A DNA stretch of 34,579 nucleotides from Gordonia sp. UBA5067 (GCF_002414845.1 NZ_DIAX01000058.1:1-34579), one strand, 5' to 3'; counted from the first letter of the stretch, positions 8,373 through 16,860 are shown. Notes: generated from the letters alone by a model not told the origin. A program made the numbers and translations.

Positions 8373-9059
8373 ATGAGGGAGCCGACGCGCGAGACGCTGC
8401 GCTCCCCGGTGTTTCGCTGGACGATCGTGTTCGGCGTGCTCGTGGTGGCGATGGTGGTGGCGATCTGGCCACGCGGAGCCGTTCCGCCGAACAACCCGAT
8501 TTCCGATCCGAGCGCCCTACCGCGACCGTTGCCGTCGTCGAAGGCCGATCCGGTCGAGATGGCCGCTGCTCGGGGGCGCGCTGCCCTGGCGGGCTGCCCG
8601 GCCTCCGACGGCGTCGTGGGGCCGCGGTCGGTGCTGGCCGGCGTCGTCGTTACCTGCCTCGCGGACGGTCAGCAGATCGACATCGGCACGGCAACCGCGG
8701 GCAAGCCGCTCATTGTCAACATCTGGGCGACGTGGTGCGGGCCGTGCCGCCGCGAACTGCCGGTATTCGGCGACTTCGCGAAGCGGGTCGGGGATCGCGC
8801 CACCGTACTCGCGGTCCACGACAGGCAGGGCGCCGACGCCTACCTGGCGCTGGCCCTGCTGACCGAGATCGATGTACACGTGCCAACCGTGCTGGACACG
8901 ACCGGTGCGATGGCCCGGGCGCTCGGGGTCCGGCCGGTGCTGCCGTCGACGGTCTTCATCCGCGCCGATGGGACGGTGGCCGGCGCGCCGGTGCGCCTCT
9001 ACGAGAGCGCCGACGACTTGGCCGCCGACGCTACGAAATATTTGGGGGTGAAGGCGTGA
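8373..9059 (+). CDS. Membrane-anchored TlpA-like thioredoxin-fold protein
   Basis: 228-residue protein with an N-terminal membrane anchor (about residues 14-33) and an extracytoplasmic thioredoxin domain containing WCGPC in the context IWATWCGPCRRELPVFGDF. The later cis-Pro segment is RPVLPSTVFI. Proteins of this type reduce or isomerise disulfides of exported proteins or feed cytochrome c maturation; the partner cannot be told here. ATG 8373 is preferred, with GGGG about 8 nt upstream; GTG 8364 in frame is possible. It overlaps the NUDIX gene by GTGA-type coupling, within the conserved nth-tlpA-nudix-marP cluster. Homologue: Rv3673c. Confidence 0.88.
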   Translation: MREPTRETLRSPVFRWTIVFGVLVVAMVVAIWPRGAVPPNNPISDPSALPRPLPSSKADPVEMAAARGRAALAGCPASDGVVGPRSVLAGVVVTCLADGQQIDIGTATAGKPLIVNIWATWCGPCRRELPVFGDFAKRVGDRATVLAVHDRQGADAYLALALLTEIDVHVPTVLDTTGAMARALGVRPVLPSTVFIRADGTVAGAPVRLYESADDLAADATKYLGVKA

Positions 9060-9946
9060 GTCGTGCCCCCATGCCGACCGGGCATCCGGTCGGCCCGCTC
9101 GTCGACACGGCGCTCATTCCGCCGTGGATGCGTTCGCTCACCGATGATGTCGAGCGGCTCACCGATATCGTGAACAGTCGCGGCGGTGATCGCGCCCGGC
9201 TGGCCCGGATGGTGGCGACAGCGCGCAACCGCCGCGCGGCCGCGGTGCTGGTGCTGCTCGCCGGCACGTTTGAGTCCGCGCCCGAGAACTCCGGCGGATT
9301 GCCCGACGATGCGGAGATCCTGCTACTGGAACGGGCCACCACACTGCGCCAGCACAGTGGTCAGGTTGCCTTTCCGGGCGGGGCGCACGACGAGGGGGAG
9401 CCCTTTCCGGTGCACACCGCGCTGCGTGAGGCACAGGAGGAGACCGGCCTCGAACCCGACGGGGTGCGCGTGCTGGCCAACCTCCCGTCGTTCTCCACTC
9501 TGCCCAGCCCATTCGAAGTGGTGCCGGTACTCGGGTATTGGGAGCGGCCGACCCCGGTGCGGGCGGTGGACGCAGGTGAGACGGCGCGGGTCGCCCGGAT
9601 CCGCGTGGGTGACCTGCTCGAACCGGCCAACCGCTTCCAGGTGCGACGCGATTTCTTGGGTGGGCGGGTGTACCAAGGTCCGGCGTTTATGGTCGACGGA
9701 CTCCTGGTGTGGGGATTCACCGGTGGACTGTTTGCCGCGATCAGCCACGCCTGCGGCTGGGACGTGCCCTGGGATACCGATGATGTGCGGCCGCTCGACG
9801 AGGCGATCGCGGCGGCGAAGTCCTCCCAAGACCACGGCCTTCCGCTCGATCTGCCGTTTCCCCCTGACGCGAATGATTTCGACCCGAATGGTTTTGATTC
9901 CGCAGGGAAGGACGGCGGCGACGCCGGCTGGGGCGACCGACGGTGA
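9056..9946 (+). CDS. NUDIX hydrolase, CoA pyrophosphatase type
   Basis: 296-residue NUDIX hydrolase. The Nudix box lies at about 109-132 (GGAHDEGEPFPVHTALREAQ, then EETGLE). The metal-binding REAQEE core is intact, with one extra residue between the G/E part and the core compared with the textbook spacing. The preceding LRQHSGQVAFPGG is the hallmark of the CoA diphosphatase (NudL-like) subfamily, so cleavage of CoA or acyl-CoA is the likely activity. The C-terminal 40 residues after the domain are acidic and Asp/Asn-rich, probably disordered. GTG at 9056 overlaps the TlpA-like stop, with a GGGGGTG ribosome site; its own stop overlaps marP. Homologue: Rv3672c. Confidence 0.88.
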   Translation: MSRAPMPTGHPVGPLVDTALIPPWMRSLTDDVERLTDIVNSRGGDRARLARMVATARNRRAAAVLVLLAGTFESAPENSGGLPDDAEILLLERATTLRQHSGQVAFPGGAHDEGEPFPVHTALREAQEETGLEPDGVRVLANLPSFSTLPSPFEVVPVLGYWERPTPVRAVDAGETARVARIRVGDLLEPANRFQVRRDFLGGRVYQGPAFMVDGLLVWGFTGGLFAAISHACGWDVPWDTDDVRPLDEAIAAAKSSQDHGLPLDLPFPPDANDFDPNGFDSAGKDGGDAGWGDRR

Positions 9947-11139
9947 CTGCCGGCCTGCTGATCGACGTGGCGCTGGTGATCCTGGTCGTGATCGCGGGGA
10001 TCTCCGGCTACCGGCAGGGCGCGCTGGCGTCCGCGATGTCGCTCGTGGGGCTGGTGATCGGGGCGGTTGCGGGCATCCTGGTCGCACCGCGGGTGATCTC
10101 GGGCATCAGTGCTACGCAGACCCGGTTGATTGTGGGGATCGCGGTGCTGGTCGCCCTGGTGGTGGTCGGCGAGATCGCTGGGATGGTGGTGGGCCGGACG
10201 CTGCGCGAAAGGGTTCGGTCAACACCGGGACGCACGCTCGACAGCGTGGTCGGCCTGGCGCTGCAGGCGCTGGCCGTGGTCGCCGCAGCCTGGTTGTTGG
10301 CGACACCGATCCGCGACTCGTCGCTGTCGGCGGCCGCCAGCGCCGTCGACGAGTCGCGTGTGCTGACCGCGGTCGGCAATGCCGCGCCGTCGTGGCTGCG
10401 CGGCGTACCCGACCGGTTCCGGTCCTTGCTCAACGAGTCGGGGCTTCCCGATGCCATCGGACCGTACGGGCGCGCCACGATCAACCCGGTCGATCCACCC
10501 AATCAGCAATTGTCCCGGGTTCCCGCCGTTTCGCAGGCACGCGCCTCGGTGGTGAAGATCCGGGGGGAGGCCCCCGCGTGCCAGCGGGCGCTGGAGGGCA
10601 GCGGATTCGTCTTCGCCCCCGAGCGGGTGATGACCAACGCGCATGTCGTGGCCGGTACAAACCGGGTGACGGTGCACGTGGGATCGGCCGCCCTCCCTGC
10701 GCGGGTCGTATTGTTCGACCCGCGCGGGGACGTGGCCGTCCTCGCCGTCCCCGGGCTGGCCGACCGCCCGTTGCGCTTCGCCGAGCGGACGCTGTCGACC
10801 GGAGCCGACGCCATTGCGCTGGGCTATCCCGAGGACGGCCCGTTTCTAGCGACGCCGCTTCGGGTGCGTGGCCGGGTGAATCTGACCTCGCCTGATATCT
10901 ACGGCGTCAATCCGGGCCGGCGAGAGGCATACACGCTGCGTGGAGACATTCGGCCCGGTAACTCGGGCGGGCCGATGATCACCGCGGAGGGCGAGGTCGC
11001 CGGAATGGTCTTTGGTGCCAGCGACAAACCTCGGGACGAGACCGGGTTCGCCCTCACTGCGGCGGAACTGCGTGATCATGTGGCGCGCAGCAGTGAGGCA
11101 GAGACCAGTGTGCCGACCGGTACGTGTATCGCCGGGTGA
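9943..11139 (+). CDS. marP: MarP-type periplasmic serine protease with CvpA-like membrane domain
   Basis: 398-residue membrane protease needed in M. tuberculosis for acid resistance and processing of cell-wall hydrolases. About residues 1-125 form four membrane helices of the CvpA family. A linker (125-205) leads to a chymotrypsin-like protease domain with the catalytic triad H234 (TNAHVV), D263 (PRGDVAVL) and S341 (GNSGGP). C213 and C395 sit where MarP forms its redox-sensitive disulfide bridging the N- and C-terminal parts of the protease. All these positions agree within one or two residues with M. tuberculosis MarP as I recall it. GTG at 9943 overlaps the NUDIX stop. It converges with the hydrolase gene 9 bp away, with no clear terminator. 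Confidence 0.94.
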   Translation: MTAGLLIDVALVILVVIAGISGYRQGALASAMSLVGLVIGAVAGILVAPRVISGISATQTRLIVGIAVLVALVVVGEIAGMVVGRTLRERVRSTPGRTLDSVVGLALQALAVVAAAWLLATPIRDSSLSAAASAVDESRVLTAVGNAAPSWLRGVPDRFRSLLNESGLPDAIGPYGRATINPVDPPNQQLSRVPAVSQARASVVKIRGEAPACQRALEGSGFVFAPERVMTNAHVVAGTNRVTVHVGSAALPARVVLFDPRGDVAVLAVPGLADRPLRFAERTLSTGADAIALGYPEDGPFLATPLRVRGRVNLTSPDIYGVNPGRREAYTLRGDIRPGNSGGPMITAEGEVAGMVFGASDKPRDETGFALTAAELRDHVARSSEAETSVPTGTCIAG

Positions 11140-11148
11140 CCGGGGGCG

Positions 11149-12096
11149 TCAGGTCAGCGGGTCATCGGCGCGCAGCCAGTCGAGTAGCAGGCGGGTCGTC
11201 TGCTCGGGTTGCTCCTCGTGGACGAAGTGTCCCGCCCCGGGAATCTGCCAGTAGTCGAATCGGGGGGCCCACGCCCGGCTGGCCGCCACTGTGGGATCGG
11301 TGATGTAGGTGTCGTTCCGCCCGCGGAGGGCAAGGACCCGCACCCCGACCGGTTTGTCCATCAGGTCCATAAAGCGGGCGCCATCGGCCCGGAACTGGGA
11401 GCGGTAGGCCCATCGCTGGTATTCCAGCGAGCAGTGTGCGACGCCGGGGATCTGCACCGCCTGCCGGTTGAGGGTAAGTGCGGCGTCGAAGTCCCGCGAC
11501 TCCTGCCAGCGTTGTCCGGCACGGCTGCGGAAGTACTCGACCAGGTAGGCGCCGTCGTTGCGGGTGAGTTGCCGTTCCCCGAAGCGCGGCAGCTGCTTGT
11601 AGAGGAAGCCGCCGAGGAAGGCGTCGCGCTGGCGGCGATCACGCAATACGGCCCGGCGCAACGCCCGCGGATGTGGTGACGCGAGCACGGCGATCTGCGC
11701 CACGACGCGAGGATGCAGTGCGGCAGTGGCCCAACAGACCAGTCCGCCGTCGGCGTGGCCGATCAGCGTCGCGCGGGAATGGCCCAGCGAGCGGATCAGC
11801 CCATGGGTGTCGCCGGCCAGCGTCCAACCGTCATAGCCGCGGGGCGGCTTGTCTGTGTCGCCGTAGCCCCGCAGGTCGACCGCCACCGCGCGGTAACCCG
11901 CCGCGGTCAGCGAGGCGAGCTGGTGGCGCCAACTCCACCAGAACTCACCGAACCCGTGCAGCATCAACGCCAGCGGCCGGTCGGCGGGCACACTCGGGTC
12001 GGCTTCGACCGCGTGAAACCGGAGACCGTTAGCGCGAACGTCGAAATGGTGCCATGGGCCCTCCAGTCGGACGACGGAGGGATCGGGAGGAGCCAC
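11149..12096 (-). CDS. ephE: Alpha/beta hydrolase, EphE-like epoxide hydrolase family
   Basis: 315-residue alpha/beta hydrolase. The nucleophile elbow is GHADGG with Asp116, as expected for epoxide hydrolases and dehalogenases rather than serine esterases. The acid is probably D262 (GRNDTYI) and the base H290 (GAGHFVHEEQP). The oxyanion segment is LHGFGEFWWSW. It resembles Rv3670 (EphE). The natural substrate is unknown. The open frame runs far upstream through the neighbouring gene, but GTG 12096 gives the family-size protein and lies 14 nt after the stop of the holin-like gene, with a GGGG ribosome site. Co-transcription with the holin-like gene and acsA is likely. Confidence 0.85.
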   Translation of the reverse strand: MAPPDPSVVRLEGPWHHFDVRANGLRFHAVEADPSVPADRPLALMLHGFGEFWWSWRHQLASLTAAGYRAVAVDLRGYGDTDKPPRGYDGWTLAGDTHGLIRSLGHSRATLIGHADGGLVCWATAALHPRVVAQIAVLASPHPRALRRAVLRDRRQRDAFLGGFLYKQLPRFGERQLTRNDGAYLVEYFRSRAGQRWQESRDFDAALTLNRQAVQIPGVAHCSLEYQRWAYRSQFRADGARFMDLMDKPVGVRVLALRGRNDTYITDPTVAASRAWAPRFDYWQIPGAGHFVHEEQPEQTTRLLLDWLRADDPLT

Positions 12097-12110
12097 GGGT
12101 GTACCGGCCC

Positions 12111-12632
12111 CTAGCGGCCGTAGACCGGCGGCAACTGCGGGTGACCGGTGACGCCGTCCAGGTGCGGCTGGCCGGGCAGTACATCCTTCAACGAGGTGAC
12201 CGATTCGATTGTCTTGCTGGGGGCGCGCATCCGGGTGAACACCAGGTAGCCGAGGAACGCGGCCGCCAGCGTGACAATCAGCAGGAGCAGGAACACGATA
12301 CCGAACGCGGCCCAGGCCGGGAGCCAGATCATCAGCAGGGCACCGAGGAAGATGAAGAAGAACAGGCTCGTGTAGAGCAGCATGACGCCGGCCGCGGCCA
12401 ACAGGCCGGTTCCGGCCCCGGCTTTCTTCGCTTCCCGGGTGAGCTCGGACTTCGCCAGCGCCACCTCCCCCCGAACGAGGGTCGATACCTGCGCGGTGGC
12501 TTCCTTGACCAGGTTGCCGATCGTCGGCTCGCCATTGGGACCGTTGTTGGCGTCCGTGAGCGGGATCGCCGGGACCGGGCCGGTCCTGGGAGCCGATGGC
12601 GCCACGCCGGCGCGCTGACTTCTGCGGATCAC
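12111..12632 (-). CDS. Phage-holin-family-like membrane protein (Rv3669 type)
   Basis: 173-residue protein: a Pro/Ala-rich cytosolic N-terminus, an amphipathic stretch IGNLVKEATAQVSTLVRGEVALAKSEL (about 38-64, cut here for description), then two long membrane helices (about 76-100 and 106-132) and a polar tail. This is the pattern of the actinobacterial 'phage holin family' (DUF1469) proteins, which are chromosomal and not from phage. The molecular role is unknown. The GTG start has GGAGG 7 nt upstream. It lies 61 bp after acsA and 14 bp before the EphE-like gene, the same order as Rv3667-Rv3670 apart from the missing protease gene. Confidence 0.8.
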   Translation of the reverse strand: MIRRSQRAGVAPSAPRTGPVPAIPLTDANNGPNGEPTIGNLVKEATAQVSTLVRGEVALAKSELTREAKKAGAGTGLLAAAGVMLLYTSLFFFIFLGALLMIWLPAWAAFGIVFLLLLIVTLAAAFLGYLVFTRMRAPSKTIESVTSLKDVLPGQPHLDGVTGHPQLPPVYGR

Positions 12633-12693
12633 GTCGTCCTCCGATAGTGGGTGCCAGGGCTATGTTGCCATGCGGGGCTCCATGCCGGGACAC

Positions 12694-14634
12694 CTACCGT
12701 CGGCGGCTGCGGATGTTCTCGAAGACGGTCGGGTCGACCAGCGTCGAGGTGTCGCCGAGTTCTCGGCCCTCGGCGACATCCTTGAGTAGGCGCCGCATGA
12801 TCTTCCCCGACCGGGTCTTCGGCAACTCCGGCACGACGTTGACCTCACGGGGTTTGGCGATCGGGGAGATCTCTACCGCGACATGGTTGCGTAGATCCTG
12901 TTCGAATGAATCCGGAATCGACGTGATCCCTTCGCGCAGGATCACGAACGCGACAATTCCCTGGCCGGTGGTCTCGTCGGAGGCGCCGATCACGGCTGCC
13001 TCGGCCACATCGGGATGGGTCACCAGGGCCGACTCCACCTCCGATGTCGAGATTCGGTGGCCGGACACGTTCATCACGTCGTCCACGCGGCCGAGGACCC
13101 ACAGTGCACCGTCCTCGTCGTACCGGGCCCCGTCTCCGGCGAAGTACCAGCCCTGCTCGGCGAAGCGCGACCAGTAGGTGTCGCGGTAGCGGTCGTCGTC
13201 GCCCCAGACGCCCATCAGCATCGACGGCCACGGCTCGTCGACGACGAGGTAGCCCTGTTCACCACGCGGCACGTCGTGGCCGTTGTCGTCGACGATGCGC
13301 ACACTGATCCCGGGCATCGGTGCCATCGCGGCCCCCGGCTTGGTAGCGGTGACACCGGGCAGCGGGGAGATCATGCACGACCCCGTCTCGGTCTGCCACC
13401 ACGTGTCAACGATCGGACACCGGTTGCCGCCGATCGCGTCGCGGTACCAGCGCCACGCCTCCGGGTTGATCGGCTCGCCGACGCTCCCGAGGAGGCGCAG
13501 CGACGACAGGTCGTGGGCGTCGGGGATGGCGCGGCCCCACTTCATAAAGGTGCGGATCAGCGTCGGCGCCATGTAATAGAGGGTGACACCGTACTTTTCG
13601 ATGATCTGGAAGTGCCGGTGCTCGTTGGGGGTGTTGGGCGTCCCCTCGTAGAGGATCTCGGTGGCGCCGTTGGAGAGCGGGCCGTACACGATGTAGGTGT
13701 GGCCGGTCACCCAGCCGATGTCGGCGCCGCACCAGAAGACGTCTCGCCCCTCTTTGTGGTCGAACACGTTGTGGAAGGTCGAACTCGTCTGGGTGAGGTA
13801 GCCGCCCGAACCGTGCACGATTCCCTTGGGCTTGCCGGTGGTGCCCGAGGTGTAGAGCAGGAACAGCGGATGGTCGGAGTCGAAGGCCTCGGCCTCGTGC
13901 TCGGGGGACGCCTCGCCGACGGTGTCGTCCCACCACACGTCGCGGCCCGCAACCCAATTGAGGCTCGGATCGTGATTGGTGCGCTTGACCACGACGACGT
14001 GGGCGACCGACGCCGCGGCGTCGGCACCGGTGCCGAGCGCCTCGTCGACGGCGCTCTTGAGTGGCGCGGGCTCGCCCCGGCGGTACTGGCCGTCGGTGGT
14101 GACGACGAGTTTGGCCTCCGCATCGTCAATACGTGAGCGCAGTGCGGCGGACGAGAAGCCGGCGAAGACCACCGAGTGGGTGGCGCCCAGTCGTGCGCAC
14201 GCGAGCATCGTGATGATCGCCTCGGGGACCATCGGCATGTAGATGGCAACCCGGTCACCGGCGCGGACGCCGAGGTTGGTGAAGGCGTTGGCCGCTTTGC
14301 AGACCTCGTCTTTCAGCTGCGCGTAGGTGATGTCGCGGGAATCTCCGGGCTCGCCGACCCAGTGCAGCGCGATGCGGTCACCCTTGCCGGCGTCGACGTG
14401 ACGGTCCACGCAGTTGACGGCGACGTTGAGCTTGCCGCCGGGGAACCACTTGGCGAAGGGGGCGTTCGACCAGTCGAGGACGTCGGTGAATTCGGTTTCC
14501 CAATCTAGGCGGCGGGCCTGCTCGGCCCACCAGGCGAGCCGATCGGCGTCGGCGCGGCCGTAGATTTCCGGGCCGACGTTGGCCTGCGCGACGAACTCCG
14601 GCGACGGCAGGTAGACGACGGATGATTCGGTCAT
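12694..14634 (-). CDS. acsA: Acetyl-CoA synthetase (AMP-forming)
   Basis: 646-residue AMP-forming ligase that activates acetate (or propionate) to the CoA ester through an acyl-AMP. The family P-loop-like motif is [11 protein letters not shown] at 261-271. WWQTETG and the hinge/adenylate motif [13 protein letters not shown] are present. The C-terminal [11 protein letters not shown] carries Lys611, the residue that protein lysine acetyltransferases modify to switch the enzyme off; in mycobacteria this acetylation is cAMP-dependent. Length is typical (about 650). The ATG has an AAAGG-type ribosome site. It heads a likely minus-strand operon with the holin-like and EphE-like genes. Confidence 0.96.
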   Translation of the reverse strand: MTESSVVYLPSPEFVAQANVGPEIYGRADADRLAWWAEQARRLDWETEFTDVLDWSNAPFAKWFPGGKLNVAVNCVDRHVDAGKGDRIALHWVGEPGDSRDITYAQLKDEVCKAANAFTNLGVRAGDRVAIYMPMVPEAIITMLACARLGATHSVVFAGFSSAALRSRIDDAEAKLVVTTDGQYRRGEPAPLKSAVDEALGTGADAAASVAHVVVVKRTNHDPSLNWVAGRDVWWDDTVGEASPEHEAEAFDSDHPLFLLYTSGTTGKPKGIVHGSGGYLTQTSSTFHNVFDHKEGRDVFWCGADIGWVTGHTYIVYGPLSNGATEILYEGTPNTPNEHRHFQIIEKYGVTLYYMAPTLIRTFMKWGRAIPDAHDLSSLRLLGSVGEPINPEAWRWYRDAIGGNRCPIVDTWWQTETGSCMISPLPGVTATKPGAAMAPMPGISVRIVDDNGHDVPRGEQGYLVVDEPWPSMLMGVWGDDDRYRDTYWSRFAEQGWYFAGDGARYDEDGALWVLGRVDDVMNVSGHRISTSEVESALVTHPDVAEAAVIGASDETTGQGIVAFVILREGITSIPDSFEQDLRNHVAVEISPIAKPREVNVVPELPKTRSGKIMRRLLKDVAEGRELGDTSTLVDPTVFENIRSRRR

Positions 14635-14783
14635 GGCGCTTGCCTTTCGGTCATGGGTGTCCGGGCGCTCATTTGCGCTCCACTGTGAGGGTAGTCACCA
14701 GTGACCGCCGGCGTGGATCGGGCCGGCAAAATTGCCTGGTAATCAATCTGGTCCGGGAATTCGGTGGCGGGCGATCGCGGAAC

Positions 14784-14789
14784 TACGCT
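14784..14789 (+). promoter_or_regulatory. -10 element of the Fic-like gene (leaderless)
   Basis: TACGCT with 7 nt to the ATG at 14797, in the 162-bp gap divergent from acsA. No other clear signal is seen in that gap. Confidence 0.55.
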
Positions 14790-14796
14790 GACGGGC

Positions 14797-15552
14797 ATGT
14801 CCACGCACCCCCTGGCCCCGTTGGTCGAGCTCCCCGGGGTCGTTGACGCGGCCGAGCGGGCGGGTGATGCGGTCGCTGCGGTGCACCGTCACCGCGCCAA
14901 CCTGCGCGGGTGGCCGTCGACGGCCATGGAGGCTTCCTGGCGGGGTGGCCGCGCATCGGCCGCGATCGACGGTGGCAGTGTCGAGTTGCGACGCGACGGC
15001 GACTACGACGACCCCGTGCTCGCCGGTGCGATGCGTGTTGCACAGGCGCTCGACGGGGATTCGCTCGAGCAACTCGTCGGGGTGTATCGGCGGGCCCCAG
15101 CGCAGGCACTCGCCCGCCTGCATGTGCTCGCCGCAGCCGACTTGGTCGGCGATCCCGACGAACTCGGCCGTCCGCGCCCGGGGGCCGAGGTGAGCGCGCG
15201 GCTCGACATGTTGGGCCAGGTCATCACGGCGCGCCCGGCGGTCCCTGCGGCGGTGGTGGCCGCGGTGGTGCACGGTGAGCTTCTGGCCCTGTCGCCGTTT
15301 GGCCAGGCAAACGGGATTGTGGCTCGTGGCGCATCCCGGTTGGCGTGTGTTGCAACGGGTTTGGATCCGCACAATCTTGGGGTTCCCGAGGTCGCCTGGT
15401 TGAGGCGCGCCGCTGACTACCGCCGAGCGGTGGCCCGGTTCGGGGAGGGGACGCCCGCCGGTGTGGGCGAGTGGATCCTGCTCTGCTGCTCGGCGTTTGA
15501 GGCCGGGGCCGCTGAGGCGGCGTCGATTGCCGACGCGGCGAGCCCACGATGA
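14797..15552 (+). CDS. Fic-like protein with degraded active-site motif (Rv3662c type)
   Basis: 251-residue Ala-rich helical protein. It is conserved in this neighbourhood of mycobacteria, where as I recall it is a hypothetical or 'oxidoreductase'. Residues 166-177 (SPFGQANGIVAR) line up with the Fic motif H-P-F-x-(D/E)-(G/A)-N-G-R-x-x-R. F168, A171, N172, G173 and R177 are kept; the catalytic His is Ser, the acidic residue is Gln and the first Arg is Ile. Residues 54-59 (SAAIDG) resemble the inhibitory (S/T)xxxE(G/N) motif with Glu replaced by Asp. It is therefore probably a Fic-fold relative that does not transfer AMP. This is inference from motif reading. Leaderless ATG start. A hairpin terminator follows 75 bp downstream. 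Confidence 0.7.
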   Translation: MSTHPLAPLVELPGVVDAAERAGDAVAAVHRHRANLRGWPSTAMEASWRGGRASAAIDGGSVELRRDGDYDDPVLAGAMRVAQALDGDSLEQLVGVYRRAPAQALARLHVLAAADLVGDPDELGRPRPGAEVSARLDMLGQVITARPAVPAAVVAAVVHGELLALSPFGQANGIVARGASRLACVATGLDPHNLGVPEVAWLRRAADYRRAVARFGEGTPAGVGEWILLCCSAFEAGAAEAASIADAASPR

Positions 15553-15627
15553 TCGGCGTCATTCTGACGCGGCCGGGGAGAATTGTCGGCGCGCTCTGCT
15601 CGTTGACGCTCTGCTCGGTGACGCGCT

Positions 15628-15657
15628 GCGGGCGGTGACCTGACGGTCACCGCCCGC
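15628..15657 (+). terminator. Terminator hairpin after the Fic-like gene
   Basis: A perfect 13-bp stem (GCGGGCGGTGACC paired with GGTCACCGCCCGC) closes a TGAC loop, 75 bp after the stop codon. There is no T-run; the strong stem alone suggests termination. Confidence 0.7.
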
Positions 15658-15675
15658 ATAGCACGGGCTCAAGTT

Positions 15676-15691
15676 ACCAAGCGTGCTTGGT
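15676..15691. promoter_or_regulatory. 16-bp palindrome, TetR-operator-like
   Basis: ACCAAGC-GT-GCTTGGT is a perfect 7-bp inverted repeat. The CAAG...CTTG halves recall TetR-family operators such as that of KstR2, but with a 4-nt rather than 2-nt gap between the CAAG/CTTG cores. No TetR gene is in the window. Confidence 0.45.
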
Positions 15692-15895
15692 GGGTTGTGG
15701 AATCACCTCGGCGAATGTGTTCGTCCATCGACCTTGCGGTCGACTGTTCGCAGGTGCACAACGCTTCTGCCTCTGTAGCGGCGCGCTCCGCGTGGGTGCT
15801 TGCCGCCCGTGCTGGGAATTCCGGCTTGGGAGTTCAACCCTTCTCTTCCGGGTCGAACTTGGCCGTTCCGGACTTCCTTACCCACAGTTCTACAC

Positions 15896-15911
15896 CGTGA
15901 CCCACATCACA
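15896..15911. promoter_or_regulatory. CRP-type operator
   Basis: CGTGA-CCCACA-TCACA fits the published mycobacterial CRP consensus (C/T)GTGAN6TCAC(G/A) at every fixed base. A ribosome-site-like AGGGGG follows directly. No gene with a recognisable product starts downstream. Confidence 0.55.
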
Positions 15912-16007
15912 TCAAGGGGGTGGCGATGACAGATTTCTGAGCCTAAATCTGTTCGCGCCGCCAGTGGGAACCGGGTGGCCCGACGGCTTAGATACTTGTC
16001 GCCGTCA

Positions 16008-16847
16008 TCACGCGGGGGAGAACCGTTTGCGTAGCCAGCCGTAGTAGAAGGCAGCCCCGATCGCGGCGACGCCCGCTCCTGCGGCGGCCGACATGGCGAC
16101 GGTCCGCGGGGACGGGGTCAGCCGGTCGGACAAGCCGACGGGTCGGTCGAAGGACAGAATCGGCCATCCCCGACGGGTCGCCTGTTTGCGTAGGGCGCGG
16201 TCCGGGTTCACCGCGGTGGGATGTCCCACGGCCGAGAGCATGGGAAGATCGGTGATGGAATCGGAGTAGGCAAAGCACTCAGCCAGGTCGTAGCCCTTCG
16301 CCTGCGCGAGACGCTGAATCGCATCGGCCTTGGCCTCGCCGTAGCAGTAGAACTCCAGCTCGCCGGAGTACTTGCCATCGATGACCGACATCCGGCTCGC
16401 CGCGACGGCGTCGACGCCGAGTAGTCGACCGATGGGCTCGACCATCTCCAGGCCAGAGGCGGAGATGAGGATGACGTCATGGCCCCGCATTTGATGGTTG
16501 GTGATGAGCTCGGTGGCCTCGGCGAAGACTAGGGGTTCGACGATGTCGTGGAGGGTCTCGTTGACGATGGTGTTGATTTGGTCAACGGGCCATCCGCGGC
16601 ACATGTCGGTGACATGGGCGCGCAGCTTCTCGACCTGCTCCTCGTCGGCGCCGCTCAGGGTGAACAACAACTGGGCATAGGCCGACTTGATGACCGAGCG
16701 ACGGTTGATGAGGCCGCCCGAATAGAACGGCCGGGTGAAGGCCAGCGCGCTCGAGCGGGCGATCACCGTCTTGTCCAAGTCGAAAAACGCGGCGACGCTG
16801 CGGGGTGTGGTGCGTCGGATTCCGGCGGTCTTACCAGCGGAGGTCAC
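16008..16847 (-). CDS. HAD-superfamily phosphatase (subfamily IB, SerB-like), membrane anchored
   Basis: 279-residue hydrolase of the haloacid dehalogenase superfamily, subfamily IB. Motif I is FFDLDKT (21-27), with nucleophile Asp23 and acid Asp25. Motif II is LISASG, motif III lies around GEAKADAIQRL, and motif IV is SDSITDLPML. The middle cap is helical as in SerB-like enzymes. The C-terminus has one hydrophobic helix (about 250-270, MSAAAGAGVAAIGAAFYYGW) followed by basic residues, suggesting a membrane tether. It matches Rv3661; the substrate is unknown. The GTG start is supported by TACGCT 7 nt upstream (leaderless). It is divergent from the 6C RNA gene, as its counterpart is adjacent to B11/6C in M. 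tuberculosis. Confidence 0.87.
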   Translation of the reverse strand: MTSAGKTAGIRRTTPRSVAAFFDLDKTVIARSSALAFTRPFYSGGLINRRSVIKSAYAQLLFTLSGADEEQVEKLRAHVTDMCRGWPVDQINTIVNETLHDIVEPLVFAEATELITNHQMRGHDVILISASGLEMVEPIGRLLGVDAVAASRMSVIDGKYSGELEFYCYGEAKADAIQRLAQAKGYDLAECFAYSDSITDLPMLSAVGHPTAVNPDRALRKQATRRGWPILSFDRPVGLSDRLTPSPRTVAMSAAAGAGVAAIGAAFYYGWLRKRFSPA

Positions 16848-16854
16848 GTCGTTG

Positions 16855-16860
16855 AGCGTA
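16855..16860 (-). promoter_or_regulatory. -10 element of the HAD phosphatase gene (leaderless)
   Basis: Minus-strand TACGCT with 7 nt to the GTG at 16847. Confidence 0.55.

Larger units (their letters stand above)
15658..16007. other. Gene-free stretch between two gene 3' ends, with regulatory-like sites
   Basis: Both flanking genes end here, yet the stretch holds several promoter-region features. They are a 16-bp palindrome (15676-15691); a 6-bp hairpin TCGACC-TTGC-GGTCGA near 15728; a CRP-type operator (15896-15911); a ribosome-site-like AGGGGG (15915-15920) followed at 15926 by a four-codon frame ATG ACA GAT TTC TGA; and a 7-bp inverted repeat CAGATTT...AAATCTG (15930-15951). Open frames of 60-80 codons exist on both strands but show no family resemblance or coding character. 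It may be the remains of a lost gene or the source of a small RNA. Confidence 0.5.

Noticed and set aside
9186..10895. 569-codon open frame over the NUDIX and marP genes
   Set aside because: It is a shifted-frame shadow: Arg/Gly/Pro-rich composition, crosses two genes with intact motifs, and resembles no family.
12111..12632. Holin-like gene as evidence of a prophage
   Set aside because: The family is chromosomal in actinobacteria, the gene is in its conserved place beside acsA, and no other phage gene is present.
11149..12693. 514-residue version of the EphE-like hydrolase
   Set aside because: The extra N-terminal 199 residues run through the holin-like gene in another frame and are Arg/Gly-rich without family resemblance.
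13015..14136. 373-codon frame antisense to acsA
   Set aside because: Long antisense frames are expected opposite GC-rich codons with strong third-position bias; acsA is intact on the other strand.
15687..15929. 60-80 codon frames in the gap after the Fic-like gene
   Set aside because: Frames on both strands lack a ribosome site, coding bias or any recognisable motif; one would cross the proposed CRP operator.
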